Of a DNA stretch of 64,000 bases, positions 1 through 8,425 are shown one piece after another (the stretch's first letter is position 1; every line of letters begins with the position of its first letter). The position numbers and the translations under genes are program-made. The stretch is from assembly GCF_005696555.1 (NCBI RefSeq), contig NZ_CP040005.1, positions 1,116,001 through 1,180,000 of the forward strand, read 5' to 3'. The notes under the pieces are model-generated. The model did not search any database. It was not told the origin of the DNA and worked only from the letters and a program-made list of their open reading frames with translations. The stretch comes from Actinomyces sp. oral taxon 171 str. F0337 (GTDB lineage Bacteria > Actinomycetota > Actinomycetes > Actinomycetales > Actinomycetaceae).

Positions 1-212
1 TCGCCGCCAGCGTCAATGACTGGAACCGGGACAAGTTCTTCCCCACCGTCGGCGTCGTCGACACCCCCATCGGCCCGCTGGTGCGCGCCACCTACCTCAC
101 CGACCTGTCCGCCGGGGTCACCGACGCCCAGCTGCGCCTCCACCTGGACACGGCCTTGTCCGCCTGCACCCAGGCACTCAGCCTCGTGGGCCCCCTTCTG
201 CCGGAGATCTGA
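1..212 (+). CDS. C-terminal part of a YbjN-domain protein (partial)
   Basis: The window opens inside this gene. The frame starting at base 3 reads about 69 residues to a TGA at 210-212. The segment with VNDWNRDKFFPTVGV followed by VDTPIGPLVRATYLTD and a C-terminal amphipathic helix resembles the YbjN (bacterial sensory transduction regulator-like) fold, a small type III secretion chaperone-like domain common in actinobacteria. No precise biochemical role is established for this branch. It ends 5 bp before miaA and probably shares its transcript. The family call rests on the last third of the protein only. Confidence 0.55.
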   Translation, partial: AASVNDWNRDKFFPTVGVVDTPIGPLVRATYLTDLSAGVTDAQLRLHLDTALSACTQALSLVGPLLPEI

Positions 213-217
213 GCGCC

Positions 218-1213
218 ATGAGCCCCAAGGCCTTGAGCGCCCCTCGGCTTCCACGCCTCGTCCTGGTGGGCCCCACCGCCACCGGCAAGTCGGCCATCGC
301 CCTCGACCTCGCCGAGAAGATACAGGCCGACGAACCGGAAACTCGTGCCGAGATCATCAACGCTGACGCCTCCCTGCTCTACCAGGGCATGGACATCGGC
401 ACCGCCAAACCCAGCCTCGCCGAGAGATCCCGCGCCCCCCACCACCAGATCGACGTCCTCACCGTCAGGGACCGGGCATCCGTGGCGGCCTTCCAGCGCA
501 GCGCCCGCGGCGACATTGACGCCGTCGAGTCACGGGGGCACCTGCCGATCATCGCCGGAGGCTCCGGCCTGTACGTGAGGGCCCTGACCGACGACCTCGA
601 CTTCCCCGGCACCGACCCGGCCGTGCGCACCCGCCTGAGTGAGCGCGCTGAGCAGGAGGGGACGGCCGCCCTCCATGCTGAGCTGGCCCGCCTCGACCCG
701 GTCGCCGCCGAGCGCGTCGAGGCCTCCAACACCCGCAGGATCGTGCGGGCCCTGGAGGTCATCGAGATCACGGGTCGCCCCTTCTCCGCCTCCCTGCCCC
801 GTTACGAGGACATCGCCCCCACCGTCCACATCGCCCTGCGCTGCGAGCGTCGGCTCCTGGATAAGCGCATCAACGAGCGGGCCCGCGCCATGTTCGAGCA
901 CGGACTGGTCGAGGAGGTGGAGACCCTCATCGACCAGGGCATCCGGGAGGGGGAGACCGCCCCGCGCGCCATCGGCTACGCCCAGGCTCTCGCGGTCATC
1001 GACGGGACCATGAGCGTGACCGAGGCGGTCGACTCCACCGCCCTGGCCACCCGCCAGCTCGCCTCCCGCCAGATCAAGTGGTTCCGGCGCGATCCACGGC
1101 TGCACTGGATCGACGTCGCCCTCACCGAGACCGGGCAGTGCACCGACTCCGAGCGCTCCCGGTTGACCCGGCAGGCGTGGGAGCTCGTCTGCGAGCATCG
1201 TGGCGTCGCTTAG
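218..1213 (+). CDS. miaA: tRNA dimethylallyltransferase MiaA
   Basis: MiaA transfers a dimethylallyl group from DMAPP to N6 of adenosine 37 in tRNAs reading UNN codons, the first step toward the ms2i6A modification; it acts in the cytosol. The 331-residue protein has the P-loop GPTATGKS at residues 18-25, then a NADASLLYQGMDIGTAKP segment that matches the family's DSxQVYxGMDIGTAKP motif, and the downstream EITGRPFS segment. Length is normal for the family. The ATG at 218 lies 5 bp after the upstream stop, so the gene is probably co-transcribed with it. Its stop codon TAG overlaps the -10 element of dapF. Confidence 0.95.
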   Translation: MSPKALSAPRLPRLVLVGPTATGKSAIALDLAEKIQADEPETRAEIINADASLLYQGMDIGTAKPSLAERSRAPHHQIDVLTVRDRASVAAFQRSARGDIDAVESRGHLPIIAGGSGLYVRALTDDLDFPGTDPAVRTRLSERAEQEGTAALHAELARLDPVAAERVEASNTRRIVRALEVIEITGRPFSASLPRYEDIAPTVHIALRCERRLLDKRINERARAMFEHGLVEEVETLIDQGIREGETAPRAIGYAQALAVIDGTMSVTEAVDSTALATRQLASRQIKWFRRDPRLHWIDVALTETGQCTDSERSRLTRQAWELVCEHRGVA

Positions 1214-1216
1214 GCT
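1211..1216 (+). promoter_or_regulatory. -10 element TAGGCT of dapF (leaderless)
   Basis: TAGGCT begins at the TAG stop codon of miaA and is followed by 7 nt and the ATG at 1224. This spacing puts transcription start at the start codon and decides for 1224 over the in-frame GTG at 1200, which would overlap miaA. Confidence 0.6.
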
Positions 1217-1223
1217 AGGGGCC

Positions 1224-2174
1224 ATGCCGCACTCGACAGGTCTTCGCGGTCGTGAGCTCATCAAGGGCCACGCGACCCTCAACGACTTCCTCATGCTGGT
1301 CGACCCCGGCTGCGAGGTCGCCATCAGCGGTGCCGACATCGCAGCGGTCTGCGACCGCCACAGCGGCATCGGCGCCGACGGCTTCGTGCGCGTCGTGCGG
1401 ACCACCGCCCTGCCTGGAGCCGGGGCCTTCGCCGCGTCGGTGCCCGAGGCCGAGTGGTTCATGGACTACTACCGCGCTGACGGATCCGTGGCCGAGATGA
1501 GCGGCAACGCCGCACGCCTGTTCGCCCACGTCCTGGACCGTGAGGGGCTGTGCCCCATCGCCGACGGCGAGTCCGTCACCATCGGCACGCGCGGTGGGGC
1601 CCGCACCATCACCCGCCTGGGCGAGCTGTGGACCGTGGACATGGGGCCGGTCCGCCTCACCAGCCCCGAGGAGGCCGACGACGAGGGCTGGGACACGGCC
1701 GTCGTCGTCCCCGGCCTGGTCGGGCAGCGGGCCGCCCTGAGTGTGGAGATCTCCGGCCCCCACACTGTCGTCGCCCTGGGGGAGGAGGGCGAGCTCGAGG
1801 CGGCCGCCTTCGCCGGGCTCACCGACTCCACGGACCCGGTCGCCTACGACCCAGCCCCCGAGGCCGGCACCAACCTCGAGCTCGTGGTGCCGCTGGGGGA
1901 GGAGAGCGACCCCGACACCCACTCGCCGGTGGGTATTGCCCGTATGCGCGTCCTGGAGCGCGGCGTGGGGGAGTCCCTCTCCTATGGAGCGGGCTGCTGC
2001 GCCGTCGCCGTCGCCCTGCACGCCTGGACCGGTCCGGGTGCTCCCGAGGACTACCGGCTGCTTGTTCCCGGCGGAGAGATCGGGGTCCGTGTGGTCGCCG
2101 ACCCCCTGGGTGAGGACAGCAGCGTGCTGCTGACCGGACCGGCCGCGATCACCGGGCGGGTCACCGTCGCCTGA
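1224..2174 (+). CDS. dapF: DapF-family protein (diaminopimelate epimerase homologue) lacking both catalytic cysteines
   Basis: DapF interconverts LL- and meso-diaminopimelate with two cysteines acting as acid and base. This 316-residue protein keeps the family framework: NDF near the N terminus, GADGFVRV, ADGS, GTNLELV and ERGVGES. The first catalytic position reads AEMSGNAAR, with Ser where MCGNG is expected; the second reads SLSYGAG, with Tyr where SCGTG is expected. The Asn usually before ADGS is Arg. Codons are AGC and TAT, each one base from a Cys codon. No frameshift or stop is present, so the protein is made intact but is unlikely to be a normal epimerase. Position after miaA is the usual actinobacterial location of dapF. 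Confidence 0.85.
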   Translation: MPHSTGLRGRELIKGHATLNDFLMLVDPGCEVAISGADIAAVCDRHSGIGADGFVRVVRTTALPGAGAFAASVPEAEWFMDYYRADGSVAEMSGNAARLFAHVLDREGLCPIADGESVTIGTRGGARTITRLGELWTVDMGPVRLTSPEEADDEGWDTAVVVPGLVGQRAALSVEISGPHTVVALGEEGELEAAAFAGLTDSTDPVAYDPAPEAGTNLELVVPLGEESDPDTHSPVGIARMRVLERGVGESLSYGAGCCAVAVALHAWTGPGAPEDYRLLVPGGEIGVRVVADPLGEDSSVLLTGPAAITGRVTVA

Positions 2175-2256
2175 GGCCCGTCAGACCCGCTGCCACCCAC
2201 ACTGCTCCCGGACGTCGCACCGACGCCGCATCCGAGAAGAGAAACCGACCACCACT

Positions 2257-3660
2257 ATGAGCCAGCCATTCACGCGCACCGCCGTCGGCGCCGTCCTGCC
2301 GACCGGCCTGATGCTCTTCGCCCTGTTCTTCGGGGCGGGCAACCTCATCTTCCCGCCCCTGCTGGGCGCCGCCTCGGGCAGGTCCTTCATTGCGGTCATG
2401 GTGGGCTTCCTCGCCACCGGGGTGCTCATGCCACTTGTCACGGTGGTCGCCGTCTCCACCTCTGGTGAGGGGATCCTGGGTCTGGCCCGCAGAGTGGGAC
2501 CCCGATTCGGCACCGTCATGCCGCTGGCGGTCTACCTGGCGATCGGCCCGCTGTACGCCATCGCCCGTGTCACGACGGTCGCCTACGAGCTGGCGACCCG
2601 CCCGGTACTCGAGCTGCTGGGGATTCAGGACTCCCGCCTGGCCCTGCTGGTGCACGTGACGGTGTTCATGGGGGTGTCCTTCAGTATCGCCCGCAGTCCG
2701 AGCCGCCTGGCCGACCGTGTCGGGCGCTGGCTCACTCCCGCCCTGCTGGCCCTGCTGGCCCTGCTGTGCGGGGTCACCATCGCGATGTCCCCCAGGGTGG
2801 AGCGCGAGGCCATCGAGCCCTACGCGAGTGATCCCCTGACCAACGGGCTGACTCAGGGCTACCTCACCATGGATGTCCTGGCGGCCACCGTCTTCGGCAT
2901 CGTCGTCATCACCTCCCTGCGTGAACGGGGCCTGACCTCTCCTCGGGCCCTGGTGCGCGGCACGATCCTGTCCGGTGGTATCGCCGCCGCACTCCTGGGG
3001 CTGGTGTACATCGGCCTGGCCGTCCTGGGGACGCGTACCCGCGGGCAGATCACCGTCGACACCAAGGACGGAACCGAGCTGCTTCGCAACGCGGCCGCCT
3101 CCACGCTGGGGACCTCGGGCGTCGTCATCTTCGCCGCCATCGTCATCCTGGCCTGTCTGACCACCGCCGTGGGGCTGCTGGCCTCCTGGGCCGGTTACGC
3201 CTACACCGCCTGGCCGGCCGTCTCCTTCAACCGGCAGCTCGCCGCCTGCGCGATCGTCTCCTTCACTCTGGCCAACCTGGGCCTGAGCGCCATCCTCAAG
3301 ATCGCCGGGCCGCTGCTGTTCCTGCTCTACCCCCTGGCCATCGCCCTGGTCGCCGTGACCCTGGTCGACGCCGTGGCACCGGGACGGCTCAAGGCCGCCT
3401 ACCTGTGGTGCGTGAGCACAGCCGGGATCTTCGGCTCCGTGCCCGCCATCACCGCCGCCGGGTGGGAGGGCCCCAGCAGGCTGCTGGCGCGCACCGGCCT
3501 GTGGAGCGACTCCACCGGATGGATCCCTCCGGCACTCCTCGCCCTGGTCATCGGCATCCTCCTGGACATCCGCTCCGGAGCCTGGTCCACGCCCGCCCCC
3601 GGGGAGCCTCCCAGTCGGGCGCAGCAGGATGTCGAGCACGCCGCGGCCTCACAGCTGTGA
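2257..3660 (+). CDS. brnQ: Branched-chain amino acid carrier, BrnQ/LIVCS family
   Basis: BrnQ carriers import leucine, isoleucine and valine with Na+ or H+ across the cytoplasmic membrane. The 467-residue protein is almost entirely hydrophobic helices, about 12 membrane segments, and starts with the family signature region FALFFGAGNLIFPP at about residues 22-35. Length is typical (430-470). It sits 82 bp after dapF with no visible terminator. Substrate preference among branched-chain amino acids cannot be read from sequence. Confidence 0.9.
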   Translation: MSQPFTRTAVGAVLPTGLMLFALFFGAGNLIFPPLLGAASGRSFIAVMVGFLATGVLMPLVTVVAVSTSGEGILGLARRVGPRFGTVMPLAVYLAIGPLYAIARVTTVAYELATRPVLELLGIQDSRLALLVHVTVFMGVSFSIARSPSRLADRVGRWLTPALLALLALLCGVTIAMSPRVEREAIEPYASDPLTNGLTQGYLTMDVLAATVFGIVVITSLRERGLTSPRALVRGTILSGGIAAALLGLVYIGLAVLGTRTRGQITVDTKDGTELLRNAAASTLGTSGVVIFAAIVILACLTTAVGLLASWAGYAYTAWPAVSFNRQLAACAIVSFTLANLGLSAILKIAGPLLFLLYPLAIALVAVTLVDAVAPGRLKAAYLWCVSTAGIFGSVPAITAAGWEGPSRLLARTGLWSDSTGWIPPALLALVIGILLDIRSGAWSTPAPGEPPSRAQQDVEHAAASQL

Positions 3661-3675
3661 GCGGCCGGCACGCGG

Positions 3676-3681
3676 TAGCCT
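3676..3681 (+). promoter_or_regulatory. -10 element TAGCCT of the MFS gene (leaderless)
   Basis: TAGCCT is followed by 6 nt and the GTG at 3688, which lacks a Shine-Dalgarno sequence. Confidence 0.5.
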
Positions 3682-3687
3682 CTCGAC

Positions 3688-5193
3688 GTGCCCACGCCTC
3701 GCCCTTGCGACCCAGCCCAGACATCGCGTCCGGATCATGAGCGGCTTCTGCCGACACTGCTCATCCCCGCCTTCATCACGCTGCTGGCCGTCTCCTCGGT
3801 CAATGTCATCCTGCCGGCGGTCTCCCACAGCCTGAGCTCGGGCACCGCCGGGCTCCAGCTCGTCGTCTCCGGCTACGCCCTCGTCTTCGGGGTGGCCCTC
3901 GTCCCGGCCGGCCGCGCCGGCGACGTCATGGGGCGGGGGCGGCTCTTCGTCATCGGCATGCTCCTGTTCGGGGTCGGTTCCCTCGCCTCGGGCCTGGCCC
4001 CCGACGTCGTCACCCTCAACCTGGCCCGTGTCGTCATGGGAGTCGGCTCGGGGCTGCTCAACCCGCAGGTGACCGGCATGATCCAGCAGTACTACTCCGG
4101 TGAGGCCCGGGGACGCGCCTTCGGGCTCTTCGGCGCCGTCATCGGGGTCTCGGTGGCGCTGGGGCCGGTGCTCAGCGGCGGGTTCATCGGCTGGCTCGGG
4201 GACGACTGGGGCTGGCGCGCCTCCTTCCTCATCAACGTCCCCCTCACCCTGGCCGGTATCTGGGCAGCGCGCCGGTACCTGCCGGCCTCCGCCTGGCGCA
4301 GGGGGAGCGACACAGGTCAGACGGAACAGGCGGACAGCCCTGACGCCGCCGGGAGCGCCGGCGCCGGGGCCGCCCACCGCGGCGGGGTCGATCTCGATCC
4401 GGTGGGGATGGGGCTGCTCGCCGTCGGCACGCTGCTGATCATGATCCCTTTCATGGAGGCCTCGGCCGGCACCTGGATCTGGGGCCTGGAGGCCGCCGGC
4501 ATCGGCGTCATCGGCGCCTGGGTGGCCTGGGAGAAGCGCTACCGGGCCAGGGGCGGCGCCCCCATGGTGGACCTCAGCCTGCTGGCCATCCCCTCCTTCG
4601 CCTACGGCAGCCTGGCCATCGCCGTGTACTTCCTGGGCTACACCAGCGTGTGGATCATCGTGGCCCAGTACGTCCAGGCAGGCCTGGGATCCACTGCCCT
4701 GGCCAGCGGCCTCATCGGAGTCCCGGCCGCCCTGGCGGGATCGATCGCCGCCGCCGTCGCCGGCCGCCGGGTGATCCGGGTGGGGCGGGTCATGGTGCTC
4801 GGCGGCATGGTGCTGGGCATGGCCGGGCTGCTGGGAAGCATCGGCATCATGCACATGCATGCGCGTGCGGGGTGGAGCCCCTGGTGGCTGACCCTCACGC
4901 TGCTGGTCCTCGGAGTGGGGCAAGGCCTCGTGGTCTCCCCGAACCAGACCCTCTCCCTGGCCGACGTCCCCCTGGAGTACGCCGGAGCCGCGGGCGGCAT
5001 CCTCCAGACCGGTGAGCGCATCGGCGCCTCCATCGGCATCGCCGTCATCACGGGCCTGACCTTCCGCGTCTCGCACTCCTCGGGCTGGGAGGTCGCCGCT
5101 CAAGCCGGTCTGCTGGCCGTCGTGGCCACCATCGTCGTGGCCGCGGGGGTCGCCGCCATCGACCTGCGCCTGGCCAGGCGACGACGCCGGTAG
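3688..5193 (+). CDS. Drug-resistance type MFS exporter (DHA2, 14-helix type)
   Basis: A 501-residue membrane protein of the major facilitator superfamily, EmrB/QacA branch, expected to expel small molecules in exchange for protons. The first helix has the SVNVILPAVS segment typical of DHA2 proteins, and motif A follows as GRAGDVMGRGRLFVIG between helices 2 and 3. A hydrophilic loop of about 45 residues (about residues 205-245) splits the two halves. The GTG at 3688 is supported by the upstream -10 element. It converges on the rsmC-like gene. The substrate is unknown. Confidence 0.85.
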   Translation: MPTPRPCDPAQTSRPDHERLLPTLLIPAFITLLAVSSVNVILPAVSHSLSSGTAGLQLVVSGYALVFGVALVPAGRAGDVMGRGRLFVIGMLLFGVGSLASGLAPDVVTLNLARVVMGVGSGLLNPQVTGMIQQYYSGEARGRAFGLFGAVIGVSVALGPVLSGGFIGWLGDDWGWRASFLINVPLTLAGIWAARRYLPASAWRRGSDTGQTEQADSPDAAGSAGAGAAHRGGVDLDPVGMGLLAVGTLLIMIPFMEASAGTWIWGLEAAGIGVIGAWVAWEKRYRARGGAPMVDLSLLAIPSFAYGSLAIAVYFLGYTSVWIIVAQYVQAGLGSTALASGLIGVPAALAGSIAAAVAGRRVIRVGRVMVLGGMVLGMAGLLGSIGIMHMHARAGWSPWWLTLTLLVLGVGQGLVVSPNQTLSLADVPLEYAGAAGGILQTGERIGASIGIAVITGLTFRVSHSSGWEVAAQAGLLAVVATIVVAAGVAAIDLRLARRRRR

Positions 5194-5267
5194 CCGGACG
5201 GGACCGTGGCCAGGATCGCTGCCGAGCCTGCGGCTGGAATGGTGCCCAGGGTCGCTCCGGCGTCGTA

Positions 5268-5876
5268 TCAGCGGCCTACCCGCAGGACCCTGAAGCCCTT
5301 CGAGGAGGCCATCCGGCTCACGTTCCAGCCCTGGTCCCTCAACCAGGCGGCCAGGGAGTCGGCTCCCAGGTTCTTGAGCACCACCAGCCAGGCCTCGCCG
5401 TCGTCGGACAGCAGCGCCAGCCAGTCCAGCAGCAGCGTGTGCAGGGCCTCCTTGCCGATGCGCACCGGTGGGTTGGACCAGATGAGATCCACCGGTGTCG
5501 AGCTCTGGCGCAGCTCGGCCAGCAGCGCGTCGGCCGGGGCGGTCCGCACGTTGTCCAGGCCTGCGGCAGCGGCGTTGCGAGCGGTCAGGGCCAGGGAGCG
5601 CTCGTTGACATCGGTGGCCAGGATGCTCGCCTGCGGAGCGGCCCCGGCCAGGGCCAGCGTGATCGGACCCCATCCGCAGCCCAGGTCGAGGAACGTGCCG
5701 GTCTCGGGCGGATCGGGGACGTGATCGAGGAGGACCTGGGTGCCCTTGTCGAGGCGGTCGGCGCTGAAGACGCCCGAGGCCGTGACCACCGTGCGTTCGA
5801 TGCCACGGATCGAGAAGCGGTGGGCGCGTTCCTCGGCCTCGACGGCGGGGGAGGCGGTGAAGTAGTGCTCGCTCAC
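5268..5876 (-). CDS. RsmC-like class I SAM-dependent methyltransferase
   Basis: This 202-residue protein matches the small one-domain RsmC/MTS family that methylates a guanine N2 in 16S rRNA. It carries the SAM-binding motif FLDLGCGWGPI, the acidic motif ATDVNERSL and the catalytic motif SNPPVRIGK (NPPF/Y-type). The N-terminal SEHYFTASP and the ADRLDKGTQVLL segment are also usual for the family. Start at GTG 5876 is chosen over GTG 5882 because TAGCCT (5884-5889, minus strand) lies 7 nt before it. The exact target base is inferred from the family. Confidence 0.85.
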   Translation of the reverse strand: MSEHYFTASPAVEAEERAHRFSIRGIERTVVTASGVFSADRLDKGTQVLLDHVPDPPETGTFLDLGCGWGPITLALAGAAPQASILATDVNERSLALTARNAAAAGLDNVRTAPADALLAELRQSSTPVDLIWSNPPVRIGKEALHTLLLDWLALLSDDGEAWLVVLKNLGADSLAAWLRDQGWNVSRMASSKGFRVLRVGR

Positions 5877-5883
5877 GCCCACC

Positions 5884-5889
5884 AGGCTA
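5884..5889 (-). promoter_or_regulatory. -10 element TAGCCT of the rsmC-like gene (leaderless)
   Basis: On the minus strand TAGCCT, then GGTGGGC, then GTG at 5876. The earlier GTG at 5882 is only 1 nt from the -10 element and would not be transcribed completely. Confidence 0.55.
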
Positions 5890-6045
5890 CCCGGGCTCTG
5901 CTCGTCGACAGAGGGAGGAAACCAAGGCGGTCATCAGTCCGCTGCCCCCTTGCCAGGCGAGGAGTGCCGAACTTGTGAGACGCGGCTCTATGCTGATAGG
6001 AACGTGTCTCCATAGGGGTGCGGACGGTAGGAGAGGGATGTTGTC

Positions 6046-6936
6046 ATGAGCCGATACAGGGCTCTCGCAAAGGCGCTCAGCGGCTGGGTAATCTTGACGT
6101 TGGGGGTGACTCTTTCGATAGCGATCGCACAGGCTGTCGGATCCAGGACTGAGACCGGACCTGCATTCATTCGCGTGTCTCAGGCAGTTCTGGTCACATT
6201 GTTCGTTGTTCCCGCGATCGTGGCTTGTCGTCGTCTCCTTGACCGCAGGACTCTCGCCGGGATGGGCCTATCACGTCACTGGCCCGCCGCGGCCGCGACC
6301 GGGGTGGCCGTCGGTGTCGTGACCGGGGCTGTTGTGTGGACACCCGTGTTCTTGATCGGCTGGGCCCGGTTCGATCACCTCGAACCGGCGGCGCTCGCAA
6401 CCTTCCTCGCAGTCAACGCGGTTGTCCTGCTACTGTACGAGGCATTGCCGGAGGAGATCGCGCTGCGCGGCTACGGGTGGTCGACTCTACGGGAAAGTTG
6501 GGGCCCGCTCGCGGCCACCATGACGATCACGGTTCTCTTCTGCCTCAGTACGGCGTTGAGCAATCTGATTCGAATGACGTCAACGCTCGTTCTAGGGGGC
6601 GGAACGACGGGCTTCTCTCTGGCGCCGAGCGGTAACGATCCCTTTTTCTACATAGTTTTGCTGTTCGTCTTCGGCCTCACACTGGTTGCGGCCCGACGGA
6701 TCCCACTACCGGGTGCGCTCACCTCTGCGATCGCCTTCCATCACACGTTTCTCACCATCAACCGCGTGCTTCTGGGCGGTCTTGGCTGGATCGACTCCGG
6801 GGTCGGGATCGAGTTCGCCACGCCCGAGGTGGCCGGGATCAGCCTTGTGCACGCTGCGCTTGCCGGAACTGTCTTCATGGTGGTGCGGCGGTGGCTGGAA
6901 CGCCGCACAGCGGTTGTATCGAGGCGGGTAGCCTGA
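6046..6936 (+). CDS. CPBP-family intramembrane protease homologue
   Basis: A 296-residue membrane protein of the CPBP (CAAX protease and bacteriocin-processing, Abi) family. The glutamate motif is EEIALRGYGW at about residues 139-148, within helix-rich sequence, and a later FHHTF segment gives the conserved histidines. About eight hydrophobic segments are visible. The family includes bacteriocin self-immunity proteins and membrane proteases of unknown substrate. Base composition is lower in GC than its neighbours (33 of 60 G+C counted at 6541-6600), and it stands alone, followed directly by a perfect palindrome; both fit acquisition by transfer. The ATG follows a GAGAGG-type ribosome site. 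Confidence 0.8.
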   Translation: MSRYRALAKALSGWVILTLGVTLSIAIAQAVGSRTETGPAFIRVSQAVLVTLFVVPAIVACRRLLDRRTLAGMGLSRHWPAAAATGVAVGVVTGAVVWTPVFLIGWARFDHLEPAALATFLAVNAVVLLLYEALPEEIALRGYGWSTLRESWGPLAATMTITVLFCLSTALSNLIRMTSTLVLGGGTTGFSLAPSGNDPFFYIVLLFVFGLTLVAARRIPLPGALTSAIAFHHTFLTINRVLLGGLGWIDSGVGIEFATPEVAGISLVHAALAGTVFMVVRRWLERRTAVVSRRVA

Positions 6937-6945
6937 TGTGATGAC

Positions 6946-6996
6946 GATGTGCTACGGGACCTTCCGACCCCGTGTCGGAAGGTCCCGTAGCACATC
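6946..6996. repeat. Perfect 23-bp inverted repeat with 5-nt loop
   Basis: Arms at 6946-6968 and 6974-6996 are exact reverse complements; the loop is 6969-6973. The left arm begins GATGTGCTACGG and the right arm ends CCGTAGCACATC. It starts 9 bp after the CPBP stop codon. There is no T-run on either side, so it is not a textbook intrinsic terminator, though the stem could still end transcription. A mobile palindromic element is another reading. Confidence 0.85.
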
Positions 6997-6998
6997 GG

Positions 6999-8380
6999 AG
7001 AAGCCAACGGGAGGCGCTTCCGGGGCCGTCGCTCGGAGCGCTCCTCGGCTCAAGGACGGGGCATCTGGCGCTGGCGGTACTCGTCGTCGAGCTGCTGGCG
7101 CGCATGCAGGTCTACCTCAACCAGACGGTCCTGCCGCTGCCGGCCACCGAGATGGGCGCCCGTAACGCCTATGGACTGGTGACGGCTGCGGCCCAGGTCC
7201 CCGCCTTCCTCACGATGCCCCTGGGCGGGGCCATGCTCACCCGCTGGCGTCCCGCTCGGTTGATGACGGTGCTGACCACTTTGCTGGTGTCCGGCGCCGT
7301 CGTCGGAGCCCTCGCCCCGAACATCGGGTTCTACGTCCTTGGGGAGATCCTGCGGGGCCTGGCCGCCGGGGCGCTCGCGACAGCGACCATGGGGGTCATG
7401 GTCACCGGCCTGCCCGACGCCTGGAGGCGGCTGTGCCTGGCGGGAGGATCGGGCATGTGGGTCGTGGTGGCCCTGGTCGGACCCGTCTAGGCCTCCGGCG
7501 TCAGCGCCTCCTGGGGCTGGCGCTGGGCCCTCGTGGCCTACCTGCCGCTGCTCATCGCGGCACGTGCCGTCATGGCCGGGCGGATCCGCGATCTCAGCCT
7601 GGATGAGGGGGCAGAGGGTGACGAGGCAGTGCCATGGCTGCCCGCCGGGGCCATGGCCACAGGTGTGGCGATCATCGGGGCGCTGCGCGCCTCCAGCCCC
7701 TGGTTCTGGCCCGGAGTCGCCGGCGGGACCGCACTGGTGCTCTGGTCCTGCTCCCGCGTCCTGCCTGCAGGGACCCTGTGCCTGGCGGTCGGCCGGCGCG
7801 CGGGCATCGCCACCCTGATGTGGGTGTGCGCCTTTTTCCTGACCCTGGACTACCTGGTTGCTCCCAGCGCCCACGATGTCCTGGACATGACCCCGACCCA
7901 GATCGGCTGGGCGCTCACCGCAGGCGGTATCGGCTGGTCGGTCGTCGCGCTTGTCTGCGGGGCCCATCCGGCGCGGGGACCGAAGGCCTACCGCCGCCGC
8001 ATCACGCTGGCCGCGGCCTTCTTCGTCCTCGCTTCGTCCTCGGCGCCGCGCTTATGACCACCACGGTTCTCGGCCGACCGGGCTGGTGGGGGCTGCCCGT
8101 GGGCTACGGCGTGGCCGGCATCGGCATGGGCCTGACCCACCTGGACACCATGAACCACATCGTCACCGATCCCGCAGAGCTCGATGGCATCACCCACGCC
8201 CAGGCCGCCACCGCCGTGACGATCGCCGGTGCGGCCGGCGGTGCGGTTCTGGGGACGGTCACCACGGCCTTTGTCGCCCCCACGGCATCCGGTGTCGAGA
8301 CGGACCGGCTGTGGCCGACACTCATCTTGCTCGCCGTGGGGCTCCTCCTCACCCCGCTGCTGGCCCGACGCGCCGCCTGA
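6999..8380 (+). pseudogene. Decayed MFS transporter gene (nonsense codon, 11-bp duplication frameshift, no clear start)
   Basis: The reading frame encodes an MFS protein that starts with ELLARMQVYLNQTVLPLPA and continues through transmembrane helices. It is broken three ways. A TAG at 7488-7490 interrupts LVGPV and ASGVSASWGWRW; a single C-to-G change from TAC (Tyr) would explain it. A tandem duplication of the 11-mer CTTCGTCCTCG (8021-8031 and 8032-8042) shifts the frame; removing one unit joins AAFFVLGAAL without a break into the final part ending LLARRAA at 8380. No start codon with a ribosome site exists: the only upstream start in frame lies inside the palindrome at 6972. The gene should give no functional transporter. 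Confidence 0.88.
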
Positions 8381-8412
8381 GCGCTCGGGTGGCCTCGCAG
8401 GCCCGTGGGCAG

Positions 8413-8418
8413 TAGCAT
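8413..8418 (+). promoter_or_regulatory. -10 element TAGCAT of the hflX leader transcript
   Basis: TAGCAT is followed by 7 nt and the ATG of a seven-codon reading frame at 8426, the same spacing as at eleven other starts in this window. Transcription should begin at or next to that ATG, about 100 nt before hflX. Confidence 0.6.
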
Positions 8419-8425
8419 CGCCCCC

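Noticed and set aside
3649..5673. 674-codon minus-strand frame across the MFS gene
   Set aside because: Antisense shadow with low-complexity Gly/Asp/His/Gln-rich translation; no start signal.
6972..6974. GTG inside the palindrome as start of an intact 172-residue protein
   Set aside because: No ribosome site, the first residues are encoded by the palindrome itself, and the product would be a quarter to a half of an MFS protein ending at a nonsense codon.
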